Source of the DNA: RGIG9041 sp045657265 | GTDB lineage: Bacteria; Bacillota; Clostridia; Oscillospirales; QAKW01 | Direction of reading: 5' to 3' | Assembly (NCBI GenBank): GCA_045657265.1 | Contig: JAZOSU010000035.1 | Span: 67,508 to 131,507, forward strand | Length of the DNA: 64,000 bases | Shown here: positions 15,907 through 23,764 of the stretch, in pieces | Layout: each line of letters begins with the position of its first letter | Position numbering within the stretch: the stretch's first letter is position 1 | Position numbers and translations under genes: made by a program | Notes under the pieces: model-generated | The model's database searches: none | Seen by the model: only the letters and a program-made list of their open reading frames with translations | Told to the model about the DNA's origin: nothing

Positions 15907-16572
15907 TTATTCAGTTTGTTTCCGAAGACCTGTATCTGCTTTGAAACAGATGTACCAATCAAGGCAGTAGAGACCTTTTGATTCATTGTCGGATACAGAT
16001 GACTGCGCCGCTTTTGTAGTTTTTGGGGGATATTCCAAAATATCGTCACCCGGTGTCCATCCTGCAGGGGAAAGACCGTTTTGCGCGTATGCAGTCTGCA
16101 AAGACAAAAGCTCACGTTCAATTTCGGTAACGTTAATGCCCATATTATGAGAATATTTATGGAAAGAGCGAATATTGCCCTCAGGGTCAATTATAATGAC
16201 TGCTTTTTCGTTTAAATTATCGTCTTTATCAGTATTTGAAATTCCCAAATTTTCAGAAATGCTTAAATCTTTATCTGAAATGAGTTTTATATCCACGGGT
16301 TTTCCGTCTTTTTTAAGATTACGCAGGGAAAGGTCAAAGGCAATATGCGATGCAAGGGAATCAGTTGACATTGCGATTATTTCACTGCCATATGATTTGA
16401 ACTTAGGCTGTTTTTTGTCAAGCTCCAATATATCGTAAGCGCTCGAGGGCAGAAAATCTCCCACGTAAAAATAAAGCACAGTCCAGATATCTTTGAAATC
16501 TTCGGGAAAATTAATGTCCCCTGCAGTTGACTGCGCGTAAAATACAGGCGCTTTTTGTCCTATTGTACTCAT
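15907..16572 (-). CDS. Peroxiredoxin-like protein lacking both catalytic cysteines
   Basis: A 221-residue protein with the AhpC/TSA fold order: MSTIGQKAPVFYAQSTAGDI, a VLYFYVGDFLPSSAYDIL stretch, EIIAMSTDSLASHIAF, and a late SPAGWTPGDD. In active typical 2-Cys enzymes the second stretch reads YPxDFTFVCPTE and the last reads VCPAGWxPG. Here serine replaces the peroxidatic cysteine (PSSA) and the resolving cysteine position is also non-cysteine (GLSPAGW). The last 25 residues add two new cysteines (LYCLDWYICF). A strong GGAGGAATG site supports expression. It may be a binding or chaperone-type derivative; that is inference. Confidence 0.82.
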   Translation of the reverse strand: MSTIGQKAPVFYAQSTAGDINFPEDFKDIWTVLYFYVGDFLPSSAYDILELDKKQPKFKSYGSEIIAMSTDSLASHIAFDLSLRNLKKDGKPVDIKLISDKDLSISENLGISNTDKDDNLNEKAVIIIDPEGNIRSFHKYSHNMGINVTEIERELLSLQTAYAQNGLSPAGWTPGDDILEYPPKTTKAAQSSVSDNESKGLYCLDWYICFKADTGLRKQTE

Positions 16573-16605
16573 TTATCATTCCTCCTGTTACTATACTATG
16601 AAATA

Positions 16606-16634
16606 TTGCAAAACAGGTTGAATTATTGTATAAT
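16606..16634 (+). promoter_or_regulatory. Promoter giving a probably leaderless mRNA
   Basis: TTGCAA at 16606-16611 and TATAAT at 16629-16634 are exactly 17 bases apart. Only seven bases separate the -10 box from the ATG at 16642, so transcription should start at or next to the start codon. No ribosome binding site is present. Confidence 0.7.
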
Positions 16635-16641
16635 CATCATT

Positions 16642-17703
16642 ATGAAAGAAATATTTAAACTGAAAAGATTATATTTATTGCTTCTTTATCCCATAACTGC
16701 AATTCTTATCATTGGGGCAAGACTTGGCAGCACGTGGGTTGAAAAGTTTTTCGTGCCTTTTGTGTATAAACCCGTCTCATTTGTAATTGGATGGACTGTT
16801 TCCCTTGTTCCTTTTTCGGCAACTGAGTTACTTTTTGTGTTTTTGATAGCAGGAGCTGTCTTTTATATTATAAAAATGTATAAAAAACCTCTCTTGATTG
16901 TCACAAATCTCCTTTGCGCAGGAGCGGTATGCCTGTTTTTGTTTGAGATATGTATGGGTCTTAACTATTACAGAGCTGAGGCAAAAGAATATCTTGGGCT
17001 TGAAATCAGGGAAAGCACAGAAGATGAGCTGTATGACCTTTGTGTCATTCTTGCAAACGACTTAAAAGGCAGCGTTTCCAAAATGCAAAAAGACAGCGGC
17101 GGTGTCAGTAAACTGTCACAAAACTATCTGCAGACTGCTAAAATTGCAAAAGACTCATATAAAAAACTGTCACAAAAGTATACTTTTCTTAAAAGCGCAG
17201 ACATTCGGTGCAAACCACTTATAAGCTCACGCATTTTTTCTTATTTTCTAACAACGGGGATATATATACCTTATACATTTGAAAGTAATATAAACGTAGA
17301 CGTGCCTGAGTTTACAATTCCTGCAACAATGTGCCATGAGCTGACACACTACCGCGGTTTTATGCGTGAGAATGAGGCTAATTTTTTAGGGTATCTTGCC
17401 TGTATGGAATCGGAAAACCCCGATTTTATATACAGCGCATCGCTTATGGCTTTCGGGTACGCTTTCCCGAAACTGTATGACCAGAACCCTGACCTTGCAA
17501 AAAAAGTGTCTGCAATACTCAAAGAGGATATCGTAACCGACCTTACCGCAGAAGATAATTACTGGGAAAAATTCAGAAACACTAAAGTCTCAGACGTATC
17601 AGATCAGGTATACGATTCATATCTCAATGCCAACGGACAAACGAACGGCACAAAATCCTACGGCGAGATGGTTGATTTATTATTAGCATATTACAGAAAC
17701 TGA
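16642..17703 (+). CDS. DUF3810-type membrane metalloprotease-like protein
   Basis: A 353-residue membrane protein. Three hydrophobic segments lie at about residues 8-28, 45-78 and 90-110. The soluble part has a zinc-protease-like CHELTHYRGFMRENEANFLGYL motif at about residue 230, with HELTH as the metal site and the downstream Glu as the likely third ligand. This matches the DUF3810 family. The start is the ATG directly after a promoter, and the shorter start avoids a 29-residue non-conserved extension. The substrate is unknown. It precedes clpC but is separated from it by a hairpin. Confidence 0.8.
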   Translation: MKEIFKLKRLYLLLLYPITAILIIGARLGSTWVEKFFVPFVYKPVSFVIGWTVSLVPFSATELLFVFLIAGAVFYIIKMYKKPLLIVTNLLCAGAVCLFLFEICMGLNYYRAEAKEYLGLEIRESTEDELYDLCVILANDLKGSVSKMQKDSGGVSKLSQNYLQTAKIAKDSYKKLSQKYTFLKSADIRCKPLISSRIFSYFLTTGIYIPYTFESNINVDVPEFTIPATMCHELTHYRGFMRENEANFLGYLACMESENPDFIYSASLMAFGYAFPKLYDQNPDLAKKVSAILKEDIVTDLTAEDNYWEKFRNTKVSDVSDQVYDSYLNANGQTNGTKSYGEMVDLLLAYYRN

Positions 17704-17736
17704 AAAATTCAATTTGTCCTGTCTTCTAACTGAAAA

Positions 17737-17800
17737 AATCTCTCAATATATTGTTATAATGAAAACTTTCTGTCAACAATATTTTTGAGAGATTATTTTT
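17737..17800 (+). terminator. Long-loop hairpin between DUF3810 gene and clpC
   Basis: AATCTCTCAATATATTGTT (17737-17755) pairs, with one mismatch, with AACAATATTTTTGAGAGATT (17775-17794) around a 19-base loop and is followed by ATTTTTTG. The outer stem is the same as in the terminators at 15222 and 24831. The loop contains TATAAT (17755-17760), a possible clpC -10 box, so the element could be a terminator, an operator around the promoter, or both. Confidence 0.55.
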
Positions 17801-17813
17801 TGAGGTTCAGATT

Positions 17814-20165
17814 ATGGAGAAATTTTCTAAAAAAGCAGGCGCCGCGTTGCAGTCGGCGCAAGAAATCGCATCGGAGCTTGGTCATACCTATATAGGCTCT
17901 GAACATATATTGCTTGGTATACTCAGACAAAACGAATGTGTGGCAAGTAGAATACTTTTGTCAAAAGGGATAACCTACGATAAAATCTATACTCAGCTTG
18001 TTTCTCTTGTGGGAAAAGGCGTTAAAACAAGCCTGTCGGCATCTGATATGACTGCAAGAACAAGAAGAATTATTGAACAGTCAATGATATTTGCTAAAAA
18101 ATACGGGTTTACTGCCATCGGTACCGAACATCTTTTGCTGGGTATTGCAACTGAAACCGAGTGTGTCGGTATGCAGCTTATCAAAAAACAGGGTATTGAT
18201 GCCAAAACTCTGTCTGCAACCGTTCGTGATAAACTTGGTCTTTATGAAATAACGGTAAGCAATAATAAAGAACCTAAGAAAGCTTTAAAATTTATACCAA
18301 AATACTCCCTTTGCTTAAGTGATCTTGCAAAAGCAGGGGAAATCCGCCCCTGTCTTGGGAGAGATGCCGAGCTTTCAAGAGTGATTTCTATTTTGTCAAG
18401 ACAAAGTAAAAGCAACCCTTGTCTTGTAGGAGAACCGGGAGTTGGCAAAACCTGTATTGTAGAAGGTCTTGCTCTTTGTATAGCGCAGAATAAAGTACCG
18501 CCAAACCTTCAGTCAAAGCAAATCTATGCGCTTGACCTTACCGCTATGATTGCAGGGTCAAAATACAGAGGTGAGTTTGAAGAACGTCTTCATTCTGTTT
18601 TAGAAGAAGCGGAAAAACATCCCGAAGTTATTTTGTTTATTGACGAAATGCATATAATTATGGGAGCAGGAGCGGCAGAGGGCGCTATTGATGCGGGGAA
18701 TATCTTAAAACCTGCTCTTGCAAGAGGCAGGGTAAAGCTTATTGGCGCTACCACCTGTAAGGAGTACAGAAAACACATCGAAAAAGACAAAGCGCTTGAA
18801 CGCAGATTTGCCAAGGTTTTTGTTGACGAGCCTGATGCCAAAACGACTTATGAGATTTTAGAGAGCGTAAAACCCTCTCTTGAACAACATCACAGCGTGG
18901 AAATTGATAATTCGGCGGTGAAATGCGCCGTTAATCTTTCAATGCGGTATATCGGTGACAGATTTCTTCCCGACAAAGCTATTGACCTTCTTGACGAGGC
19001 GGCATCTGACCTGTATATCAAAAATATTCACAGTAACTCCGCAAAGGAAATTGAAAATATGCGGGAGAGGCTTGTAGGTTGTATCAAAGTAGGCGACTAT
19101 GAAATGGCGGCGCAGCTTCGGGATATGATAAAGGAAAAAAGCGAACAAAAATCCACTCTTGTTCTGACTGATAAAGATATACAAAAAACTGTTTCTTTGT
19201 GGACGGGTATTCCTGTCAGCTCTTTTGAACAGAGTGGCAGTGAGATGCTGAAAACTTTAAGAAATGAAATTAAAAACGAGATAATTGGACAGGATAAAGC
19301 GGTAGACACCGTCTGCGATGCGCTTATAAGAGCAGGTACAGGTCTTTCCGACCCTGCAAGACCACTTGCGTCTTTTCTGTTTTGCGGAACAACAGGTGTT
19401 GGAAAAACAGAGCTTTGCAAGGTTATATCAAAAAAACTCTACGGCGGTGACAAAGCGCTCATTAAACTTGATATGGCAGAGTTTATGGAACCTCACAGCG
19501 TATCAAAGCTAATCGGCGCGCCGCCGGGATATATCGGTCACGAAGATGGGGGAGCTCTTTGCGAAAGAGTTAGACTTCGGCCTTACAGTATTGTTGTTTT
19601 TGACGAGATTGAAAAAGCTCATCCCGAAGTTTTAAACCTCCTTCTTGCTATTTTGGACGAGGGAAGTCTTACCGATTCCCACGGACAGAGCGCAACTTTC
19701 AAAAATACGGTAATAGTTTTAACCACAAACCTTGGTACTGTCAGAGAAAGTAAAATGCAGCCTCTCGGTTTCGGTGGAGACAAAAACAGTTTTCTGAAAG
19801 AAAATATAACCGAAGCGGTCAAAAAAACGTTAAGACCTGAACTTATAAACAGAATAGACGAAATTGTGATTTTTGACAGACTTTGTGAAAGCGACCTTGA
19901 AAAAATCGCACATATAAACCTTTATCAAATGCAGGAAAGACTGAAAATGAAAAATATTCAGGTTGATTTTGATGATTCGGTAGTTTCAATGATACTTGAA
20001 AACAATAACGGTGAATACGGCGCAAGAAATATCCGAAGAATAATATCCAAAAAAGTGTATAACCCTCTCGGCGCAAAAATTGCCGAGGGAATAGTAATAG
20101 CAGGAGACAGTATAACCCTTACAAGAGATTTTCTTGAAAATAAAATACCCGCCCAGACAATCTAA
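17814..20165 (+). CDS. clpC: ATP-dependent Clp protease ATP-binding subunit ClpC
   Basis: A 783-residue double-AAA+ unfoldase. The N domain (1-145) shows two Clp repeats beginning FSKKAGAALQSAQEIA and MTARTRRIIEQS. AAA-1 has Walker A GEPGVGKTCIVEG, and a UVR-like helix pair (VGDYEMAAQLRDMIKEK) lies in the middle, which marks ClpC rather than ClpA or ClpB. AAA-2 has Walker A GTTGVGKTELCK. The ClpP-docking loop is present as QPLGFGG, so it should work with ClpP. The site TTGAGG precedes the ATG. No ctsR, mcsA or mcsB gene adjoins it, unlike the Bacillus operon, and I see no CtsR-type heptad operator. Confidence 0.93.
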   Translation: MEKFSKKAGAALQSAQEIASELGHTYIGSEHILLGILRQNECVASRILLSKGITYDKIYTQLVSLVGKGVKTSLSASDMTARTRRIIEQSMIFAKKYGFTAIGTEHLLLGIATETECVGMQLIKKQGIDAKTLSATVRDKLGLYEITVSNNKEPKKALKFIPKYSLCLSDLAKAGEIRPCLGRDAELSRVISILSRQSKSNPCLVGEPGVGKTCIVEGLALCIAQNKVPPNLQSKQIYALDLTAMIAGSKYRGEFEERLHSVLEEAEKHPEVILFIDEMHIIMGAGAAEGAIDAGNILKPALARGRVKLIGATTCKEYRKHIEKDKALERRFAKVFVDEPDAKTTYEILESVKPSLEQHHSVEIDNSAVKCAVNLSMRYIGDRFLPDKAIDLLDEAASDLYIKNIHSNSAKEIENMRERLVGCIKVGDYEMAAQLRDMIKEKSEQKSTLVLTDKDIQKTVSLWTGIPVSSFEQSGSEMLKTLRNEIKNEIIGQDKAVDTVCDALIRAGTGLSDPARPLASFLFCGTTGVGKTELCKVISKKLYGGDKALIKLDMAEFMEPHSVSKLIGAPPGYIGHEDGGALCERVRLRPYSIVVFDEIEKAHPEVLNLLLAILDEGSLTDSHGQSATFKNTVIVLTTNLGTVRESKMQPLGFGGDKNSFLKENITEAVKKTLRPELINRIDEIVIFDRLCESDLEKIAHINLYQMQERLKMKNIQVDFDDSVVSMILENNNGEYGARNIRRIISKKVYNPLGAKIAEGIVIAGDSITLTRDFLENKIPAQTI

Positions 20166-20166
20166 T

Positions 20167-20198
20167 AAAAAAAGCTCTGAAATATCAGAGCTTTTTTC
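20167..20198 (+). terminator. clpC terminator, left end of 30-bp repeat element copy 2
   Basis: AAAAAAAGCTCTGA and TCAGAGCTTTTTT pair around AATA. The same hairpin family precedes the other two 30-bp repeat copies. Confidence 0.88.
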
Positions 20199-20288
20199 GT
20201 TTTGTACGTAAATTCACAAAATCTGTACGCTTTGTTCGAAAATAAATGAAATTTGATCGTTTTGTTCGCCGATTTTTGAAATATTAAA
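20199..20288. repeat. 30-bp-period tandem repeat, copy 2 (three units)
   Basis: GTTTTGTACG, GCTTTGTTCG and GTTTTGTTCG start at 20199, 20229 and 20259, exactly 30 bases apart. The first unit matches unit 1 of the copy at 63958, and units 2 and 3 match units 2 and 3 at 6481 and 6511 almost base for base. Confidence 0.85.
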
Positions 20289-20384
20289 CGGAAATATACT
20301 TCATTCGTATGGTATAAACGAAAAAGGGAACATAGTAACAATACAAAAATTAAATATTAACACTATGGAACTCACATCCTTTTG

Positions 20385-20412
20385 GGCGGTAGGCAATGTC
20401 TACCGCCTTTTT
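20385..20412 (+). terminator. Terminator-like hairpin in the clpC downstream region
   Basis: GGCGGTAG and CTACCGCC form a perfect 8-bp stem around GCAATGT, then a run of five T. No coding gene ends here. It could close a small RNA, but I see no convincing promoter 60-150 bases upstream. Confidence 0.6.
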
Positions 20413-20509
20413 CTATGCTTGTACAAACCTCGGTCTATTGACCTTTTTGGCAAAAATAAAAACCGTGTTTTTATGCGTTATACACTAAAGGACAGTACAA
20501 TAAGAAATT
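20413..20509. other. Unassigned intergenic sequence
   Basis: Between two terminator-like hairpins; nothing recognisable beyond AT-rich sequence. No open frame, promoter or repeat could be supported. Confidence 0.4.
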
Positions 20510-20556
20510 AAACGGATGTGTAGAAATTCATGCAGAACTTCCACACATCCGTTTTG
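20510..20556. terminator. Strong hairpin with T run
   Basis: AAACGGATGTGT (20510-20521) pairs perfectly with ACACATCCGTTT, giving a 12-bp stem (longer with one mismatch) around about 20 bases, followed by TTGTTAT. It is not next to a gene end. Confidence 0.6.
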
Positions 20557-20600
20557 TTATCTGAAAAAATAATATATTAAGTTTTTGAGAATGGTATTTT

Positions 20601-20757
20601 GCGATATATTGCTTCGCAATTTGATATGTTTACCTTACTGTAAACGCGATATGATATAAATCCCATCTCGTCCGAATGACATATCGCACCGTTAGGTATA
20701 TCGCAAATCCCGTAAGGGATTTATATCGCTGCGTTGTACCCTTAAGGATACAACGCA
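20601..20757. repeat. Hairpin array separated by GCGATAT/ATATCGC motifs
   Basis: Six inverted repeats follow one another: ATTGC-TTC-GCAAT (20608-20620), GTTTAC-CTTACT-GTAAAC (20628-20645), GCGATATG...CATATCGC (20646-20687), ACC-GTTA-GGT (20688-20697), AAATCCC-GTAA-GGGATTT (20705-20722) and TGCGTTGTA...TACAACGCA (20730-20757). GATAT or ATATCGC sits at most junctions. The architecture is that of the array at 29364-29569, but no S23-type gene lies beside it. Confidence 0.75.
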
Positions 20758-20784
20758 TAAAAATACGGTTTTTACATCTTTGTT

Positions 20785-21444
20785 TTAAATTTCAGGAACT
20801 ATTGAGTGCTGATAACCAAGCACGATAAAGGTATCTGCGCTGTTTGAGTTTACGTTTACTCTGTTTGCAATATTACCTACAACGATTTTTGCGTTGGGGA
20901 ATATTTCAAGAAGTTCCTGTCCCAGTCCCTCGGTTGTTACGTAAATAGTAGTTGTGGGAACGGGAACATCGGTTGAAAGACCGATATTTACTATTCTGTG
21001 TCCTTTCTTTGAAAGGAGAGCTGCATATGAGTTTGCAAGGTTTTCAACACCAAGGTTATTAACAAGAACGATATTATATTTAAGTGAGTTCTGTCCGTTT
21101 GCGTTTTGTGAATCCTTGCTTGGAATGTATCCAAAGGTTGCGGTTTTTTTGGTAACGTTATATTTTGAATCTTTGGTTACGTACAAAACACGCACTTTTT
21201 CGTTGTTATCTAAAGGGATGATTTTTTCTATACGGATATTCGCAGAAACGTCACCGTCTTCTTCGTCGGTTGCTGAAACTGCCTGCATAAGTATAGAAGT
21301 ATCTGCGCCTTCTGCATAAACAACATTTTCATTAAGGATATTTATAACAGGCGCATGGTCTTCGGTGTGTTCAACTGCAAGACCGCAAAGCACAAAAAGA
21401 CCGATAGCAACAATTAAAAGTATGGCAGTAGCTATTTTTTTCAT
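20785..21444 (-). CDS. Membrane-anchored protein with LytR C-terminal domain
   Basis: A 219-residue protein with one N-terminal membrane segment (ATAILLIVAIGLFVLCGLAV). Residues 30-90 resemble an extracellular Ig-like segment (VSATDEEDGDVSANI). The C-terminal half (about 120-215) matches the LytR_C domain, with IVLVNNLGVENLANSYAALLSKKGHRIVNIG and a late ADTFIVLGYQ. Such domains occur on LytR-CpsA-Psr proteins that attach glycopolymers to peptidoglycan, but the catalytic LCP domain is absent here. It is the last gene of the capC-wzz-capB operon and overlaps capB by one base. Confidence 0.8.
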   Translation of the reverse strand: MKKIATAILLIVAIGLFVLCGLAVEHTEDHAPVINILNENVVYAEGADTSILMQAVSATDEEDGDVSANIRIEKIIPLDNNEKVRVLYVTKDSKYNVTKKTATFGYIPSKDSQNANGQNSLKYNIVLVNNLGVENLANSYAALLSKKGHRIVNIGLSTDVPVPTTTIYVTTEGLGQELLEIFPNAKIVVGNIANRVNVNSNSADTFIVLGYQHSIVPEI

Positions 21445-22172
21445 TATTTATTCTCCTTTTTTCTTTTTTTACGTTTTTCGTATCCGTAACTTCTATAGTA
21501 ATAATACTTACCGTAATATTTTTCATAGCCGTAGGAGAAATATTTATAGTCAACCATATTAAGAATAGAGCCAAGAACAGGTTTTCCTGTACGTTTAAGC
21601 TGGTCAATACATTCTCTGACGATTTTAGCGGCAGTCTTTTTAGCGCCGATTACCATAATTGAACCGTCACAAACCGAAGCTATAACAGCAGGGTCAGTTG
21701 TTGCGGTGATAGGCGGAGCATCTATTATAATATAGTCGAAAGAGCCTTTGAGTACGGCAATTGCGTCTTTGAACATTTTTTTACTGAGAAGTTCAGCGGG
21801 GTTTGGCGGTGTGGGACCTGCAGGAATTACGTAAAGGTTAGGCACTTCTGTTGAATAGATAACGTCGTTAAGAATTGCCTGGTCTGACAGGAAATGTGAA
21901 AGACCGTTAGGGTTTGACGTCACTCTGTGTCTTGCCATAAATGTACTTTTACGCATATCAGCATCCACATATACAACATTTTTACCGCTTTCTGCAAGTG
22001 AGTTTGCAATATGCCATGAAACTGTTGATTTACCTTCGTTTGCAATTGAACTTGTAAATACAATAGCTTTGATGTCAGAGCCTAAAAACATAATATTTGA
22101 ACGAATTACTTTATATGCTTCTGCAAGGTTAAAGCTGTTGCACTGAACAATGTTCATATCAAGTCTTTCCAT
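21444..22172 (-). CDS. Bacterial tyrosine kinase (CpsD/CapB family)
   Basis: A 242-residue cytoplasmic BY-kinase. Walker A is SSIANEGKSTVS, Walker A' is VVYVDADMRKS and Walker B is YIIIDAPP, the usual order for this P-loop family. The C-terminus is a tyrosine cluster with about eleven tyrosines in some 25 residues (YFSYGYEKYYGKYYYY), the autophosphorylation tail. It needs a membrane activator, supplied by the Wzz-like gene just upstream, which it overlaps by one base. Together with the phosphatase it would control glycan export or chain length by phosphorylation cycling. Confidence 0.93.
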   Translation of the reverse strand: MERLDMNIVQCNSFNLAEAYKVIRSNIMFLGSDIKAIVFTSSIANEGKSTVSWHIANSLAESGKNVVYVDADMRKSTFMARHRVTSNPNGLSHFLSDQAILNDVIYSTEVPNLYVIPAGPTPPNPAELLSKKMFKDAIAVLKGSFDYIIIDAPPITATTDPAVIASVCDGSIMVIGAKKTAAKIVRECIDQLKRTGKPVLGSILNMVDYKYFSYGYEKYYGKYYYYRSYGYEKRKKRKKENK

Positions 22173-22927
22173 TATTCATCAGCTCCTTCCTCGGTTTTAT
22201 TGTCATTACTTTCATTGCGATGAGAATGATTTATCTCGTATATTTCTCTGTCATAAGGAATACTTCCGAGAGTTGTAACACCAAGTTTTTCTATTACTTC
22301 ATCGGGTGATTTGATAGTGTCGTTTATAATATCAATTACCAGAACTACACAGAAACTCATAACAAGACCTACAAGGAAAGCAAAAACTGTAGCTCTTTTT
22401 GCGCCTGAGGTATGTTTAACGTTGGGAATCTGAGCAGCGCTTACAAGGTTAACGGCGTCAACGCCTGTAACCTCAACGATTTTTTCACTTGCTTCTTCTC
22501 TGACTGAGTTTGCAATATCAGCCGCAAGATACGGGTCTTTGTGAGTTACTGCAATATCAATAATACGTGTATCTTCTCTTGCGGTAACTTTGATATATGA
22601 TTTGAGTTTATTGACTGATATATCAAGACCGAGCTTATCAATTACAGGTTCCATAACGGTTGAGTTACTGATAATCTGTTCAATATCGCTTGTAAGCTGA
22701 TGGGCAGTCTGAAGATCTGAATAGTTTACCGAAGTATTTGTAGCAGAGCTATCCATTATATAGATTTCGCTTGATGCTACGTAGTAAGCCGATTTGGTAA
22801 TGGTACTGTATAGAAAAGCACAGAGAGCCAAAATAAGACTCACAAGAAATATAATCCACTTGTTCTGAAAATATGTAATTATAACGCTTCTCAGATTAAT
22901 TTGATAAAGATTTTTTTGCTGTTCCAA
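22172..22927 (-). CDS. Wzz/CapA-type chain-length and kinase activator protein
   Basis: A 251-residue membrane protein with two membrane segments, at about residues 24-43 (WIIFLVSLILALCAFLYS) and 186-205 (TVFAFLVGLVMSFCVVLVIDI), and an extracellular loop between them. The cytoplasmic C-terminus with GVTTLGSIPYD is the activator segment typical of YveK/CapA proteins that switch on a BY-kinase. The last 25 residues are charged. It overlaps the kinase gene, and the phosphatase gene lies 11 bases upstream. Confidence 0.9.
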   Translation of the reverse strand: MEQQKNLYQINLRSVIITYFQNKWIIFLVSLILALCAFLYSTITKSAYYVASSEIYIMDSSATNTSVNYSDLQTAHQLTSDIEQIISNSTVMEPVIDKLGLDISVNKLKSYIKVTAREDTRIIDIAVTHKDPYLAADIANSVREEASEKIVEVTGVDAVNLVSAAQIPNVKHTSGAKRATVFAFLVGLVMSFCVVLVIDIINDTIKSPDEVIEKLGVTTLGSIPYDREIYEINHSHRNESNDNKTEEGADE

Positions 22928-22938
22928 GCTGATTCCTC

Positions 22939-23649
22939 CTAAATGGGTTTATTATTTATAATCTGACGCGGATTAAAATTAAAAATCCGTTCCATTGTTT
23001 CTTTTCCGTATTTTTTCTCAATAAGAGATGCGCATTTATCGAGTTCCGGACTGCGTACGTCAGCATCGTGACAGTCAGATGCGATAAAATGCACAAGATT
23101 TTTTCCGAGCAGTTTTGCACAACTGCGTTTTGTAAAAAATCCGTTTTTGCCCACAACAGAACGGGCATTAAGCTGTATAAGTGCGCCGCTTTTTACCAGT
23201 TCTTTTATTTTTTCGGGTTTCAGACATTCGTATCTTTCTGCATGAGCTATTATGGGAAAATACCCCGTTGTAACTATACGTCTTATTGCCGAAAGCATTT
23301 CCGAATAAAAGGCAGATGGCATAAACTCTATAAGAACGTATCTTGAAGATGCAAGTGTCGGAAGCTGACCGGTTACAACGCTTTCTATAGCCGACGGACT
23401 GTACAAAATCTCGCATCCGCCGTAAAAAGAAAGATTCGGAAACCTTTCTTTTATATGGGGAACAAGCTCTGCCATATGTTCGTTTGCTCTTTCGGTATCA
23501 ATTCCCGCTTTCATATTATGTGGAGTAAAAAATACCGTGCGCGTACCTGAATTATATGCTTTTTCCAATAGCTCAATGGAATCTTCCAACGTCCTTGCGC
23601 CGTCATCCATTCCGTATAGAATATGTGTGTGAATGTCTATAATATCCAT
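22939..23649 (-). CDS. Tyrosine-protein phosphatase of the CpsB/CapC PHP family
   Basis: A 236-residue manganese-dependent PHP phosphatase. Metal ligands are visible in DIIDIHTHILYGMDDGA at the N-terminus, FTPHNM, PIIAHAERYECL and FIASDCHD near the C-terminus. It is the first gene of the operon and would remove phosphate from the BY-kinase tail. No glycosyltransferase or flippase gene is present in the window, so this regulatory module seems to be separate from the polymer genes it controls. Confidence 0.93.
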   Translation of the reverse strand: MDIIDIHTHILYGMDDGARTLEDSIELLEKAYNSGTRTVFFTPHNMKAGIDTERANEHMAELVPHIKERFPNLSFYGGCEILYSPSAIESVVTGQLPTLASSRYVLIEFMPSAFYSEMLSAIRRIVTTGYFPIIAHAERYECLKPEKIKELVKSGALIQLNARSVVGKNGFFTKRSCAKLLGKNLVHFIASDCHDADVRSPELDKCASLIEKKYGKETMERIFNFNPRQIINNKPI

Positions 23650-23714
23650 ATAGTATCCTCATTCATCGCATACTTTAGATAATTATATAAAATTATTTTA
23701 ATAATGTCAATGTA

Positions 23715-23743
23715 TTTACTATTTGAAAGTTTAAGGATATAAT
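23715..23743 (+). promoter_or_regulatory. Promoter of the rubredoxin gene
   Basis: TTTACT at 23715-23720 and TATAAT at 23738-23743 are 17 bases apart. The TTGAAA at 23723 is too close to the -10 box to be the -35. AAGGAG follows before the ATG at 23765. Confidence 0.55.
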
Positions 23744-23764
23744 ATTAAAAAGGAGACTGATATT

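Noticed and set aside
20289..20412. 6S RNA or SRP RNA
   Set aside because: There is a terminator-like hairpin, but no closing stem, conserved loop or promoter that I can support.
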